Shown: positions 16,018-25,035, counted from the stretch's first letter. The stretch is DNA of 64,000 nt from Streptomyces sp. NBC_01445 (GCF_035918235.1 NZ_CP109485.1:9331001-9395000); one strand, 5' to 3'. Numbers and translations are program-made. The notes: generated from the letters alone by a model not told the origin.

Positions 16018-17223
16018 ATGGATCGCCAGCTGGAGCGGCCATCGGGCCACGGTCTGGTGGTTGTTCCGCTCGCTCTGATCGTGGTCATCACCCTGGTGGA
16101 CGTCCACTCCCCGACCGACGTCCACCTCGGCCCGCTGCTCGTCATCGCACCGGCCCTCACCGCTTCCATCGCAGGCCCCCGGCTCACCGCCCTGGTCGGG
16201 CTCCTGGCCGTGGGCGCTCAGATCCTCATAGGGGCGTTGCACGGCGGTCTGGGCACGGCCAACCACATCTCGCAGATCATCGCCATCACCTTGCTCTCCG
16301 TACTGATCGTGATCTTCTGCCGAGCGGGGGAACGGCGCCGCCAGGAGCTGAACCGGGTGCGGTCGGTGTCCGAGGCGGCGCAGCGGGTGCTGCTGAGGCC
16401 GCCGCCCCGCAAGGTCGGTCCGTTGCGCGTGGCCTGGCTCTACCTGGCCGCGGGGGACGAGGCCAAGATCGGGGGCGACCTGTTCGCGGTCGCCCGCGCC
16501 GCCCACCCCAGCACCCGCGCACTCATCGGTGACGTACGGGGCAAGGGCCTCGCCTCCATCGGTGAGGCGTCGGTCGTGCTCGGGGCGTTCCGCGAGGGCG
16601 CGCACCGCCACGCTCTGCTGCCCGACTTGGTGGCGGCCATGGACGACAGCGTCGCCCGGAACCTGGAGGAGGTCGCCGATACCGAGCACGACGCCGGAGA
16701 GCACTTCGTCACCGCCCTCGTGCTCGACATCCCGGACGACGGCCCGCACGCGGAGATGGTGACCTGCGGCCATCCGCCGCCACTGCTGGTGCGCGAACAC
16801 CAGGTCACCGAGCTTGCGCCACGTCAGTCCGCACCACCCCTGGGCATGGGCGAACTCCCCGGTCCCCCGCTCCGAAGCGACCGCTTCGCCTTCACGGCCG
16901 GTGACTTCCTCGTCCTCTACACCGACGGAGTCATCGAGGCCCGCTCGCCCACCGGCGCCTTCTACCCGCTCGCCGAGCGGGTCGCCTCATTCCCGTCCCT
17001 TCCCGCCGGCGGCCCGGACTCCCTGCTGAACCACATTCACCGCGACCTGCTCGCCCACACCGGCGGGCAGCTCAACGACGACATCGCGCTCCTCGTCATC
17101 GAACGCGTACCCACGCGGCACCTGCTCCGCCCGCTTCTCAACGGCCGGCCCATGGCGGACCATGCCGCCGACGCATACCCCGACGGAGCGCCGCCGTCGA
17201 GGGCTCACGGGCGCGGGATCTGA
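16018..17223 (+). CDS. Membrane-anchored PP2C/SpoIIE-type serine phosphatase
   Basis: A protein of about 401 residues. Residues 15-105 hold three to four hydrophobic segments (LVVVPLALIVVITLVDV, LLVIAPALTASIAG, IIAITLLSVLIVIF). From about residue 140 the PP2C domain shows EAKIGGDLFAVAR, IGDVRGKGL, TCGHPPPLLV, DFLVLYTDGVIEAR and NDDIALLVIE, with metal-binding Asp residues intact. Such proteins dephosphorylate anti-sigma-factor antagonists. The start is uncertain: ATG 16018 or GTG 15997, neither with a good ribosome site. TATAAA at 15982 may be the -10 box, so the mRNA may be nearly leaderless. Confidence 0.85.
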   Translation: MDRQLERPSGHGLVVVPLALIVVITLVDVHSPTDVHLGPLLVIAPALTASIAGPRLTALVGLLAVGAQILIGALHGGLGTANHISQIIAITLLSVLIVIFCRAGERRRQELNRVRSVSEAAQRVLLRPPPRKVGPLRVAWLYLAAGDEAKIGGDLFAVARAAHPSTRALIGDVRGKGLASIGEASVVLGAFREGAHRHALLPDLVAAMDDSVARNLEEVADTEHDAGEHFVTALVLDIPDDGPHAEMVTCGHPPPLLVREHQVTELAPRQSAPPLGMGELPGPPLRSDRFAFTAGDFLVLYTDGVIEARSPTGAFYPLAERVASFPSLPAGGPDSLLNHIHRDLLAHTGGQLNDDIALLVIERVPTRHLLRPLLNGRPMADHAADAYPDGAPPSRAHGRGI

Positions 17224-17295
17224 ACGGTCACGGGACGCCGATGCGGTCGAGCAGGTCGGCGACCGCGTTGCCGGTGCCGGTCTCGAGCAGGACGG

Positions 17296-18594
17296 TCAGG
17301 ACGGCGCGCAGTGTGTTGACTCGGGCAACTTCTGCGGAGCGGGTGTGGCGGGTGCGCCAGGCGCGGTGGGTGTGGTCGGTGCGGACGTGTCGGGCTGGGC
17401 GTGGGGCAGTCGGCGTACGGCTCTGGAGGCCAGGGGGATCAGGCTGGCCGCGGCGGAGACGGCCCCGGCTGCAGCGGTCACCCGGAAAGCGCCGAACGTC
17501 TCCGCCAGTGGGCCCACGCACAGCTGCCCGACCGGAATCGCGAGATAGGACAGCAGGTCGTCGTAGGACGCGACGCGCGACAGCACGTGCGCGGGGACGT
17601 GCTCCTGGAGCGAGGTGTCCCACGCGACCGCGGTGACGGAGGAGCCGAGCCCTGCGACGAACGCCGCCAGGACCAGCCATGGAGCGTGCCCCTGTGCCCC
17701 CAGTGCGAGCAGCGGCAGCGCGCCCAGCACCCCCGCCACCTGCCCGAACCGCAGCAGATGCCGCACCGTCATCCGGTACATCAGCAGGCTCGACGCCAGC
17801 ATGCCGGCCCCGCGCACACTGAGCACGAAACCCCAGGTCGTCTCGCCGCTGAGCTGCCGGGTGAGCTGAGGGCCGAGGATCTGCCACGTTCCGGTCTGGA
17901 CGAGGTTCAGCAGGCAGAAGGACAGGGTTCCGACCCACACCCACCGGATCGCACGGAACGCGCTCCATCCGTCGCGGATGTCGCCCAGCACCGTGTCTCG
18001 CTGTGACGCCTCAGAGGTGCCGGTGAGGGAGAGCCGTGCGAGGAAACCGGCCGCGACGAGGTAGGTGAGCGCGTCGAACGCGATGGCGGGCCCGCTCCCG
18101 ACCGTCACCACCAGCACACCTGACAGACTCGGACCGAGGATCTTCGTGACGTTGCGGGCCGAACCGAGGAGTGAATTCGCCTGCCGCAGAAGGGACTTGG
18201 CGACGAGCTGAGGGACGACGCCGCGCAGCGCCGGTGTCGTGAAGGCGCCGAGCACGCCGCCTGCGAACTCGAGGGCGGTCACCAGCGGCAGCGAGTAGTG
18301 CCCGGTCAGCAGGAGCGCGGCGACGGCGCCCTGCGTGAATGCCGCCCCCAGATGGGCGGCCACCAGGACGGTCCGGCGCGGGAACCGGTCGGCGACCGCG
18401 CCGCCCACGAGCAGGAACGCGAGCAGCGGCAGCATGTGGGCGGCGAGTACGACGCCGAGGTCGTGGCCGCTGCCCGAGGCGTCGAGGACGGCGAAGGCAA
18501 GCGCGACCGGAGCCATCGAGCTTCCGAGCAGGGATACCAGACGTCCGGCGAAGAACGAGCGGAACGCGGCCTGTTGGAGGAGGGAGTAACGCAT
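17296..18594 (-). CDS. MFS exporter, EntS/MFS_3 type
   Basis: A 432-residue membrane protein with 12 probable helices. It begins FRSFFAGRLVSLLGSSMAPVALAFAVLD, has GGAVADRFPRRTVL after TM2 and SLQEHVPAHVLSRVASYDDL in the second half, the last typical of the EntS-like subfamily. The C-terminal 35 residues are Pro/Thr/Ala-rich and cytosolic. It is divergent from an ArsR-like gene 58 bp away, which probably controls it. Confidence 0.87.
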   Translation of the reverse strand: MRYSLLQQAAFRSFFAGRLVSLLGSSMAPVALAFAVLDASGSGHDLGVVLAAHMLPLLAFLLVGGAVADRFPRRTVLVAAHLGAAFTQGAVAALLLTGHYSLPLVTALEFAGGVLGAFTTPALRGVVPQLVAKSLLRQANSLLGSARNVTKILGPSLSGVLVVTVGSGPAIAFDALTYLVAAGFLARLSLTGTSEASQRDTVLGDIRDGWSAFRAIRWVWVGTLSFCLLNLVQTGTWQILGPQLTRQLSGETTWGFVLSVRGAGMLASSLLMYRMTVRHLLRFGQVAGVLGALPLLALGAQGHAPWLVLAAFVAGLGSSVTAVAWDTSLQEHVPAHVLSRVASYDDLLSYLAIPVGQLCVGPLAETFGAFRVTAAAGAVSAAASLIPLASRAVRRLPHAQPDTSAPTTPTAPGAPATPAPQKLPESTHCAPS

Positions 18595-18652
18595 CGGCCC
18601 GAGTGTGGGGAGCCGCGGGTGCGCAAGCTAACGTTTCGGCAGGAGGCGAAAG

Positions 18653-19642
18653 ATGGTGCTGCTGCGGTTGAGCTCGATGGCCCTGTCACAGTCCCGGTTC
18701 GCGCTGTCGCCGAGCGCCGAGACGCTGGGGTCGATGAGCGTCCTGATGGCGCCCTGCTCCGACCCGTGGCTCACCTCCTGGTACACCCGCCACCACGGCG
18801 CCTTCCACGCCGCGCTCGACGCGGACCCGTTCGCCAGAGGCCTCGTCGAGCTGATCTGCTCGACCAAGTACCTCCCCGGCTACCTGAGCCGCCCGCCGTC
18901 CGGCGGAATGCGCACCACGCTCGTCGACGAACTGAGGGTCGTCGCGGCGGCCCGTGACGACGACATACGCGCGGACCTCGACGCGGCGGTGGCCCGTAGC
19001 TGGAAGCGCCACGACCTGGAGTGGCTGACCGGGCACGGGTGGGGAGCCCGGACCGCCGACCTCTTCCGGCACGTGTGGGAGACGCATGTGTCGCCGGACT
19101 GGCCGCGCCGCCGCGCCCTGTTGGAACGGGACGTCACGTACCGGGCGGGGCTGCTCGCCGCGTACGGCTGGCCCAGGGCGCTCCAGCACATGAACCGGCG
19201 CAGTGCGTGGGTCGGCGCCGACGCGATCCGCTTCAGCGACCAGCCGGGCCCCGACTGCATCGTCGGCGAGGGCGGAATGCTGTTCGTCCCGGTGTGCGTG
19301 ACGAGCGGCACCTGGCTCGCCGAGGCGCCTCCCGACCGGTACGCCCTGGTGTACCCGGCCCGCGGCACAGCCGAGCAGACCGGGCGGCCGCGAGCGGCGC
19401 AGGCTCTGGAACGGCTGATCGGCACCGGCCGCGCCGCCCTCCTCCAGGAGCTGGAACGCCCCGCGACCAGCAGTGAACTCGCGTCGCAACTGGGGCAGTC
19501 GCTCGGCACGGTCGGCGGCCACCTGGCCGTTTTGCGCGAGGCGAACATGGTCGTTGGTACGAGAGTGGGGCGACGTGTGGTGTACCGGCGCACGGAGGCG
19601 GGCGATCGCCTCGCCGGTCGTGCAGGCTCTCCGGATGACTGA
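18653..19642 (+). CDS. ArsR-like winged-helix regulator with large N-terminal domain
   Basis: A 329-residue protein. The last 80 residues form an ArsR/SmtB winged helix (AALLQELERPATSSELASQLGQSLGTVGGHLAVLREA, VYRRTEAGDRL). The first 240, with WYTRHHGAFHAALD and several Trp, are the usual N-terminal extension of actinobacterial DUF5937-like ArsR proteins, probably a ligand domain. Start ATG 18653 has a perfect AGGAGG 6 bp upstream. Its stop overlaps the start of the next gene by 8 bp, so regulator and kinase are translationally coupled. Confidence 0.85.
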   Translation: MVLLRLSSMALSQSRFALSPSAETLGSMSVLMAPCSDPWLTSWYTRHHGAFHAALDADPFARGLVELICSTKYLPGYLSRPPSGGMRTTLVDELRVVAAARDDDIRADLDAAVARSWKRHDLEWLTGHGWGARTADLFRHVWETHVSPDWPRRRALLERDVTYRAGLLAAYGWPRALQHMNRRSAWVGADAIRFSDQPGPDCIVGEGGMLFVPVCVTSGTWLAEAPPDRYALVYPARGTAEQTGRPRAAQALERLIGTGRAALLQELERPATSSELASQLGQSLGTVGGHLAVLREANMVVGTRVGRRVVYRRTEAGDRLAGRAGSPDD

Positions 19643-20588
19643 CCACGAGATCGACGAGCCGCTCGGCGAAGCAGTCGACGAAGCAATCGACCAAGCCATC
19701 GGCGAAGCATGCGACGAAGCCATCGGCGAAGAGTTGGTGCGGTCGCTGATCGAGGAGCGGTATCCGGATCTGGCGGCGCTGGAACTCCATCAGTCGGTGA
19801 GAGGCTGGGACAACCAACTCTGGTGGCTGGGCGACGAGTTGGCCGTACGTCTGCCGCGTACGCCACGTGCCCCGGACCTGCTGCGCAAGGAGCACCGCTG
19901 GCTGCCGCTCCTCGCCCAGAGGCTCCCCCTCCCGGTCCCCACGCCCCTCCGGCTCGCCGAACCGTCCGACCTCTTCCCACACCCTTGGACCATCGCGGAA
20001 TGGGTCCCCGGCGAGCCGGCGGACCGTTCGCCGATCAGCGAGGGCGGGGAGTCCGCCGACGCGCTGGCGCGCTTCCTGACGGCGCTCCACCAGGAGGCGC
20101 CCGCGGACGCACCGGCCAACTCCGGCCGCGGAGTTCCCCTCGCCGCGATCTCACATCACTTCGACGAGGCCGTCCGATCCGTCGCCGCCCACGTGCCCGA
20201 AGGCGTCCGGGACGTGTTGGACGAGGCCGTAGCGGCTCCCGCGTGGGAGGGGCCGCCGGTGTGGCTCCACGGAGACCTGCACCCCGCGAACGTCGTCGTC
20301 TCGGACGGCACACTCTCCGGCGTTGTCGACTTCGGCGAACTCTGTGCCGGTGATCCGGCGATGGACCTCGCGGCCGGGTGGCTCCTGCTGCCTTCCGCCG
20401 CAGGCTTCCTGGACGCCTATGAACGCGCCGACGAGGCCATGATCCGACGTGCCCGCGGGTGGGCCGTCCTGCAGGCTCTGTCCCTCGTCGCGATCGGCCG
20501 GGCAGGGGACCAGGGCCTGCCCGGCGGCAAGCCCACGTGGGGGCGGGCGGGCCGACTGACCCTCGACCGCGTGCTGGCCTCGCGCTGA
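19635..20588 (+). CDS. Aminoglycoside phosphotransferase (APH)-family kinase
   Basis: A 317-residue APH-fold small-molecule kinase. The catalytic loop is VWLHGDLHPANVVV and the metal-binding motif is VVDFGELCAGDPAMDLA. The N-lobe starts with GWDNQLWWLGDELAVRLPR, where the family has the nucleotide-binding strand. Start ATG 19635 overlaps the upstream ArsR stop. Residues 11-30 are encoded by five 12-bp repeats, giving an acidic helix. Substrate (antibiotic, sugar or amino alcohol) is unknown; linkage to an exporter and ArsR regulator suggests a resistance or detoxification cassette. Confidence 0.87.
   Translation: MTDHEIDEPLGEAVDEAIDQAIGEACDEAIGEELVRSLIEERYPDLAALELHQSVRGWDNQLWWLGDELAVRLPRTPRAPDLLRKEHRWLPLLAQRLPLPVPTPLRLAEPSDLFPHPWTIAEWVPGEPADRSPISEGGESADALARFLTALHQEAPADAPANSGRGVPLAAISHHFDEAVRSVAAHVPEGVRDVLDEAVAAPAWEGPPVWLHGDLHPANVVVSDGTLSGVVDFGELCAGDPAMDLAAGWLLLPSAAGFLDAYERADEAMIRRARGWAVLQALSLVAIGRAGDQGLPGGKPTWGRAGRLTLDRVLASR
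19665..19724 (+). repeat. Five in-frame 12-bp repeats encoding (G/D)EA(I/V)
   Basis: Five units of the form GRCSAAGCNNTC encode GEAV, DEAI, DQAI, GEAC and DEAI at residues 11-30 of the kinase. The units differ mostly at third positions, so the array is old or constrained at protein level. Confidence 0.65.
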
Positions 20589-20599
20589 CCGCGGGGCGG

Positions 20600-20768
20600 G
20601 GTGCGTCAGGCACCCCCAGCAGGTCCCGAAGTTCCTTCGTGACCTCGGCAGGCGCCTCCTCCGGAAGTGGCCGTACGCGACCGGGGTGTGCCGCAGGTCC
20701 TCGGCCCAGGCGCTCCACAGCGCAGCCGCGTCGAAGCCGAGCGCAGCGCCCCAGTCCTGCTGAAGCAC
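20600..20768 (-). pseudogene. Decayed C-terminus of an alpha/beta-hydrolase
   Basis: The minus strand reads LWSAWAEDLRHTPVAYGHF, the end of haloacetate-dehalogenase-like hydrolases with the catalytic His. The frame is then lost just after GHF. In another frame it continues as EEAPAEVTKELRDLLGV, the expected continuation (LPEEAP in the family). The junction is compatible with a 4-base deletion. Nothing of the nucleophile half remains upstream, since the region is replaced by the 20821 gene. It is a clear fossil. Confidence 0.7.
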
Positions 20769-20820
20769 GGCGACCGGCGCGTCTCAGCCGCGCGCGCCGC
20801 CCGCACGGCAGAGTGGGCGT

Positions 20821-21699
20821 GTGGATGCAGATGATGTCGCGGAGGATCTCTACCGCCTGCCGCCCGTACAGTTCATGGCCGCGCGGAACGCGCAGGTCGC
20901 CGAGGCGAAGCGGGCCGGGGACACGGCCGCCGCGCGCCGGATCGCCGCCTTCCGCAAGCCGACTCTCGCCGCCTGGGTGTCGAACCTCCTGGCGCGTGAG
21001 ACGGAGGAGGCGGGGCAGCTCCTCGAGCTCGCGGAGGCGCTGCGGGAAGCGCACCGCACGCTCGACCCGGAGCAGTTCCGGACTCTCAGCCACCAGCAGC
21101 ACGTGCTGATCGCGGGCCTCGCGCGACAGGCTGGTGGACTCGCCAGGCGGGCCGGCCAGCCGGTGAGCCTGAGCGTCCTGCACGAGGTCGAACAGATCCT
21201 CCACGCGGCGCTGGCCGACGCGGAGGTCGCCGAGCAGTGGGCCACCGGCAGGCTCACGAAGGTGCCCACCGTGTCCACCGACTTCCCCGGTACGGCGCCC
21301 CTCGCGCAGGTGTCGAAGAAGGACGAAAAGCCCACTCCCGCCGCCGCAAGCAAGGCCCCCGACCCCGCTGAGGAGAAGCGCCGCGTCCGCCTGAAGGAGG
21401 CGATGAAGGCAGCCACCGAGGCCGCGGCCGAAGCGGGCCGTCGCGACGACGAGGTGCGCCGTGCCGAGGAGGAGCACGAGCGGGCCACAGCCCGGCGGTC
21501 CGCGGCGGACGAACGCGTCGCGCTCCTGACGGTTCAGCTCGGCGATGCCGAGGAGGAGCGGCGCACCGCTGCCGAGGCGGCGGACGAGGCGTCCGTGCGG
21601 GTCCGGGACACCGCACGCGAACAGAAGGCCGCCCGGCGGAGAGCAGCGACTACGTCCCGGGCCGTTGAGCGGCTCTCCGGAGGCGATTCCGGCCGCTGA
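20821..21699 (+). CDS. Coiled-coil hypothetical protein
   Basis: A 292-residue soluble protein, not assigned. Residues 1-150 are helical (DDVAEDLYRLPPVQFMAARNAQVAEAKRAG, FRKPTLAAWVSNLLARE), a pattern I associate with a conserved actinobacterial hypothetical family. Residues 160-185 form a Pro/Ala/Lys linker, and 186-285 are an almost uninterrupted Ala/Glu/Arg coiled coil. Start GTG 20821 has only a weak ribosome site. The hydrolase fossil upstream is on the other strand, and a P450 gene follows 120 bp downstream. Confidence 0.72.
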   Translation: MDADDVAEDLYRLPPVQFMAARNAQVAEAKRAGDTAAARRIAAFRKPTLAAWVSNLLARETEEAGQLLELAEALREAHRTLDPEQFRTLSHQQHVLIAGLARQAGGLARRAGQPVSLSVLHEVEQILHAALADAEVAEQWATGRLTKVPTVSTDFPGTAPLAQVSKKDEKPTPAAASKAPDPAEEKRRVRLKEAMKAATEAAAEAGRRDDEVRRAEEEHERATARRSAADERVALLTVQLGDAEEERRTAAEAADEASVRVRDTAREQKAARRRAATTSRAVERLSGGDSGR

Positions 21700-21819
21700 G
21701 CGCGAGGTTTACCCTTGGATCACGAACTGGTCACGCCACCCACCCGTATCCGTGTTCCATTGGATGCTGGCGACCGAGATCACGTCAGGGGATACGTGCT
21801 CGCGAAACGGAGTGAGGAC

Positions 21820-23052
21820 ATGACCGATCCGACCGCCGCGCCACTGCAACTGACCCACACTCAGATCGACGAGGCGTCGCACGGCCACGACGTCCCGCTG
21901 GTGCGGGTGACACTCCCGGGGACCACGACCCCCGTATGGCTGGCCACGCGCTACGACGTGGTGAAGGCGGCTCTCGCGGACACCCGCTTCGTACGGGACC
22001 TGGCGAAGGTTCCCGGTGCGCAGGGCGGGGGTGTCGGCGCGGAACTGCTCGACGACGCGGGGCTGCCGCCGGAGTACCGGCAGTACCTGGAGATCCTCGT
22101 CATGGTCGACGGGCCCGAGCACACCCGCCTGCGCACGCACGTGATGCGGGCCTTCGCGCCGCGCCGGATCGCCGCGCTGCGTCCGCGCATCGAGCGCATC
22201 GTCCAGGACGTGACCGGTGAACTCGTCGCGAAGGGGGACCAGTTCGACCTCCTGAGCGCCTTCGCCTACCCGGTCATGACGGACGTCATCTGCGAGATCA
22301 TCGGCGTGGACGCGGCCGACCGGCCGAAGGTGAGCGGCTGGATCAGGGACTACGAGTCCGGTGAACCGGACCGGTTCCTGCCCGGCATCGACCACCTCGC
22401 CGAGTACGTCGGCGGGCTGCTCGACCTCCGTGGCCCGGCGCCCAAGGAGGACCTTGTCTCCGATCTGCTGCGCTCCAGCGCCACGGCGGCCGAGGGGCAG
22501 CGCCTGACGCGCCAGGAGATGATCGCGCTCGTCTTCCTGCTGATCAACACGGGGATCGCGCCGCCCGCCTTCTTCATCACCGACGCGGTCCTCACCCTCC
22601 TCGACCACCCGCAGGAGACGGTCCGGCTGCGGGCGGAGCGCGACCTGCTGCCGCGTGCCGTCCAGGAGTTGCTCCGCCATGTGTCGGCGGTACGGGTCGG
22701 CGCCACTCTGTACGCCACCGAGGACGTGGAACTCGGCGGCGTCCTGGTGCGCCAGGGCGAGGGCGTGACGAGCGGTCTGCTGGCCGCCAACCGCGACCCG
22801 GGAAGCTTTGACGACGCCACGCGGCTCGACCTCACACGCGAGGTGGCACGCGGGGCCGGGCACATCGCGTACGGACACGGCGCGCACCGCTGCATCGGCG
22901 CCGCGCTCGCCAACCTCCAGACCGAGGTGATCCTCGACGAGCTGTTCCTGCGCCGGGACAGCCTCGAGCTGGCCGTCGAGCGGGAGGCGGTCGAGCGCGT
23001 CGGGTTCGCGGGGGACGGCACCTATCCGATCGCGCTGCCGGTTCGCATCTGA
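21820..23052 (+). CDS. Cytochrome P450 with atypical I helix
   Basis: A 410-residue class I P450. The heme loop YGHGAHRCIGAAL carries the thiolate C358, and the K-helix ExxR is E283-LLR286. The DGPEHTRLRTHVMRAFAPRRI block precedes the C helix. In the I helix the usual A-G-x-E/D-T oxygen-activation motif is replaced by INTGIAPPA (242-250), so the acid-alcohol pair is absent, as in some P450s that use the substrate or do unusual chemistry. Start ATG 21820 follows GTGAGG. No redox partner adjoins; the ferredoxin/reductase at 4568 is distant. Confidence 0.92.
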   Translation: MTDPTAAPLQLTHTQIDEASHGHDVPLVRVTLPGTTTPVWLATRYDVVKAALADTRFVRDLAKVPGAQGGGVGAELLDDAGLPPEYRQYLEILVMVDGPEHTRLRTHVMRAFAPRRIAALRPRIERIVQDVTGELVAKGDQFDLLSAFAYPVMTDVICEIIGVDAADRPKVSGWIRDYESGEPDRFLPGIDHLAEYVGGLLDLRGPAPKEDLVSDLLRSSATAAEGQRLTRQEMIALVFLLINTGIAPPAFFITDAVLTLLDHPQETVRLRAERDLLPRAVQELLRHVSAVRVGATLYATEDVELGGVLVRQGEGVTSGLLAANRDPGSFDDATRLDLTREVARGAGHIAYGHGAHRCIGAALANLQTEVILDELFLRRDSLELAVEREAVERVGFAGDGTYPIALPVRI

Positions 23053-23085
23053 GTCGGAGCCGGGCCCGTGCGGGGCTGGGCATGG

Positions 23086-24198
23086 TCACAGAACGGCAAT
23101 GCCCAGCGGCCGATGACCTGCGGGCAGCCGGTGGGTCTTCCCGCTCTCCAGGTCCACGACGGTGATCCCGTCCCAGAATCCGTCTCGCGTGAAGCCCCCG
23201 GTGACGTAGGCGGTGCGGCTGTCGCGCGACGCGGCGACATCCTCGTGCGGGCCGTCTAGCGGGACGACGCGCTCCTTCCCCTCGGCGGTACGGATGGTCA
23301 GCGAGGCGTCGTTGTCGCCTGCGCTGATCGGGCCTGTGCCGACGGCGAGCAGCGTGCCGTCGGGGGTGAGCCGGGCGCCGTGCTGGTGGGTGTCGGCGGT
23401 CATCGGTTCGACGGCGACCTTGCCGGTGCGCGGGTCGAGCACGGCCAGCTTCTCGCCCTCGAAGGGCAGCAGGAGCTTTCCGTCGTCGCGCACGGCGGCG
23501 TAGTGCGGCTTCAGCCACGAGCCGAGACCGCCCTCCGTGCCGTACGGGGCGACCTCGAACCGGCGCGGAGTGAGCGTGTCCGTGCGTACGGCGGTCACGT
23601 CGAACGAGTCGTGGCCGGTGGCGTACACCTCGCTGCCGTCGCGGGCCACATCCACATCGAAGGGGCGGCGGCCGACCGGGACGGTGTCCGTGACCTTCCG
23701 CGTCGCCGTGTCGACGACCTCCAACACTCCATTCCTGTCAGGCACGTTGACGCCCACGTAGACATGCTTTCCGTCGGGTGCGAGGGCGATGCCCATGCCG
23801 CCGCCGCGGTACTCGCCGGTCGTGGCGGGGCCGGTCTCCGTCGTGTACGGGATGCGGCCGACGTTCTCGCGCGTCTCGGTGTCGACGACGGCCACCCCTT
23901 CGGCCGTCGCAACCCACGCCCGGCCGTCCTTGCCGACGACGAGCCCGTACGGTGCGGTGCCCACCTTCACCGAGTCGAGGGCGCCGCGCTCCGGGTCCAC
24001 GAACGTGACCGTGCCGCTGCCGAAGTCCGCCACCAGCAACGTGCCTTGAGCGGTTCGCGGGGGCGCCGGCACCGAAGGGATGACGGTGGCTGCCCGTGGT
24101 GAGGGCGCGGTGGAGTCGGCGGTGCCGGTCGCGGTGCACCCCGCCGCGAGGAGGACGACGGCCATTGCCCCGAGCGCACCGCGCGCGCGGGCCGTCAT
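23086..24198 (-). CDS. YncE-like beta-propeller lipoprotein
   Basis: A 370-residue exported protein. Lipobox LLAAGC with C21 follows an Arg-containing N-terminus and a hydrophobic stretch. The rest is a seven-bladed propeller of YVTN/YncE type with repeated blades (LLVADFGSGTVTFVDPERG, VYVGVNVPDRNGVLEVVDTATRKV, AYVTGGFTRDGFWDGITVVDLESGK). The family is surface-associated and binds DNA or other ligands; the role here is unknown. Its start overlaps the ankyrin gene stop by ATGA, so the two are translationally coupled. Confidence 0.85.
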   Translation of the reverse strand: MTARARGALGAMAVVLLAAGCTATGTADSTAPSPRAATVIPSVPAPPRTAQGTLLVADFGSGTVTFVDPERGALDSVKVGTAPYGLVVGKDGRAWVATAEGVAVVDTETRENVGRIPYTTETGPATTGEYRGGGMGIALAPDGKHVYVGVNVPDRNGVLEVVDTATRKVTDTVPVGRRPFDVDVARDGSEVYATGHDSFDVTAVRTDTLTPRRFEVAPYGTEGGLGSWLKPHYAAVRDDGKLLLPFEGEKLAVLDPRTGKVAVEPMTADTHQHGARLTPDGTLLAVGTGPISAGDNDASLTIRTAEGKERVVPLDGPHEDVAASRDSRTAYVTGGFTRDGFWDGITVVDLESGKTHRLPAGHRPLGIAVL

Positions 24199-24791
24199 GA
24201 CGCGGCCCTGAGCAGCGCCGCGAGCGCATCGAAGCCGCGGCGTTGCGCGTGTTCCAAGGCCGTGACGCCTTCCGCGTCCGCGAGATCCGGACGGGCGCCC
24301 GCCGCGAGCAGCAGCTCCACGATCTCCTGGTGCGCCCGGCCCCCGTCACCGAGGATCACGGCTTCGAGCAGAGCGGTCCATCCGAGATCGTTGACGTGGT
24401 TGACGTCGATGTCCGTCTCCCGGAGCACCGCCCGTACGTACGCGACGTGGCCGCGCTCGCTGGCGGGGATCACCGAAACACCCCCATAGCGGTTACGCAG
24501 AGTGAGATCCGGGCCCGCCGGGAGCAGGACGCGCATCATCGCGACGCTGCCGGTCACGCCGGTCACGAGCCACGGGCTGTCGTGGCGCCGGTCCTGGGCG
24601 TCCGGGTCGGCGCCGGCCGAGACCAGGACCCGCGCGGCCTGGACGTGATCGTTGAGGGCGGCGAGCAACAGCGGGGAGCGCAGTTCCTCGTCGCAGGTCT
24701 CTGCCGAGGCCCCGGCGTCGAGTGCGGCGCGCACCTCGGCGGCGTCACCGCGCCGGGCGGCCTCCAGGAGTCGGCGGTCGCGGTCGTGCAT
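24195..24791 (-). CDS. Ankyrin-repeat protein
   Basis: A 198-residue soluble protein of about five ankyrin repeats: DRRLLEAARRGDAAEVRAALDAGASAE, SPLLLAALNDHVQAARVLVSAGADPDAQD, GWTALLEAVILGDG-EIVELLLAAGARPDLAD and EGVTALEHAQRRG. Start ATG 24791 has GGAG about 8 bp upstream. It is probably a cytosolic protein-protein interaction module. It is coupled to the propeller lipoprotein by a 4-bp overlap, which suggests a shared process but gives no mechanism. Confidence 0.87.
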   Translation of the reverse strand: MHDRDRRLLEAARRGDAAEVRAALDAGASAETCDEELRSPLLLAALNDHVQAARVLVSAGADPDAQDRRHDSPWLVTGVTGSVAMMRVLLPAGPDLTLRNRYGGVSVIPASERGHVAYVRAVLRETDIDVNHVNDLGWTALLEAVILGDGGRAHQEIVELLLAAGARPDLADAEGVTALEHAQRRGFDALAALLRAAS

Positions 24792-24994
24792 CTCGGTGCT
24801 CCATGTCCGTAGGGAAGGATCCGTAGGGAAGGAACGGGGGGTGCCTCCGATTTCCGTTCCGGAGTCCATTCTCCGGCGGCGTCCCGCGCTCACCGGTCGG
24901 CCTGCCGTCTGCGGTGCGGGAGCCCGACGGACGACACCGGGGTCAACCGATCGGCTGATGCCGACGCGGCCGGCCGAGGGGCGGTACGACGAGG

Positions 24995-25035
24995 AAGGCC
25001 CCCTCCCTACCCGGTGGGGGCGCGGAGGGGGCCTT
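24995..25035. terminator. Strong hairpin with no annotated gene ending at it
   Basis: AAGGCCCCCTCC (24995-25006) pairs perfectly with GGAGGGGGCCTT (25024-25035) around a 17-nt loop. Both neighbouring genes start away from it, so it should end an unrecognised transcript. The small minus-strand ORF stopping at 25051 is the best candidate. Confidence 0.75.

Noticed and set aside
17228..17295. Minus-strand stretch ending NAVADLLDRIGVP after the MFS gene
   Set aside because: Looks protein-like but has no start or family match and is too short; may be a leftover but cannot be supported.
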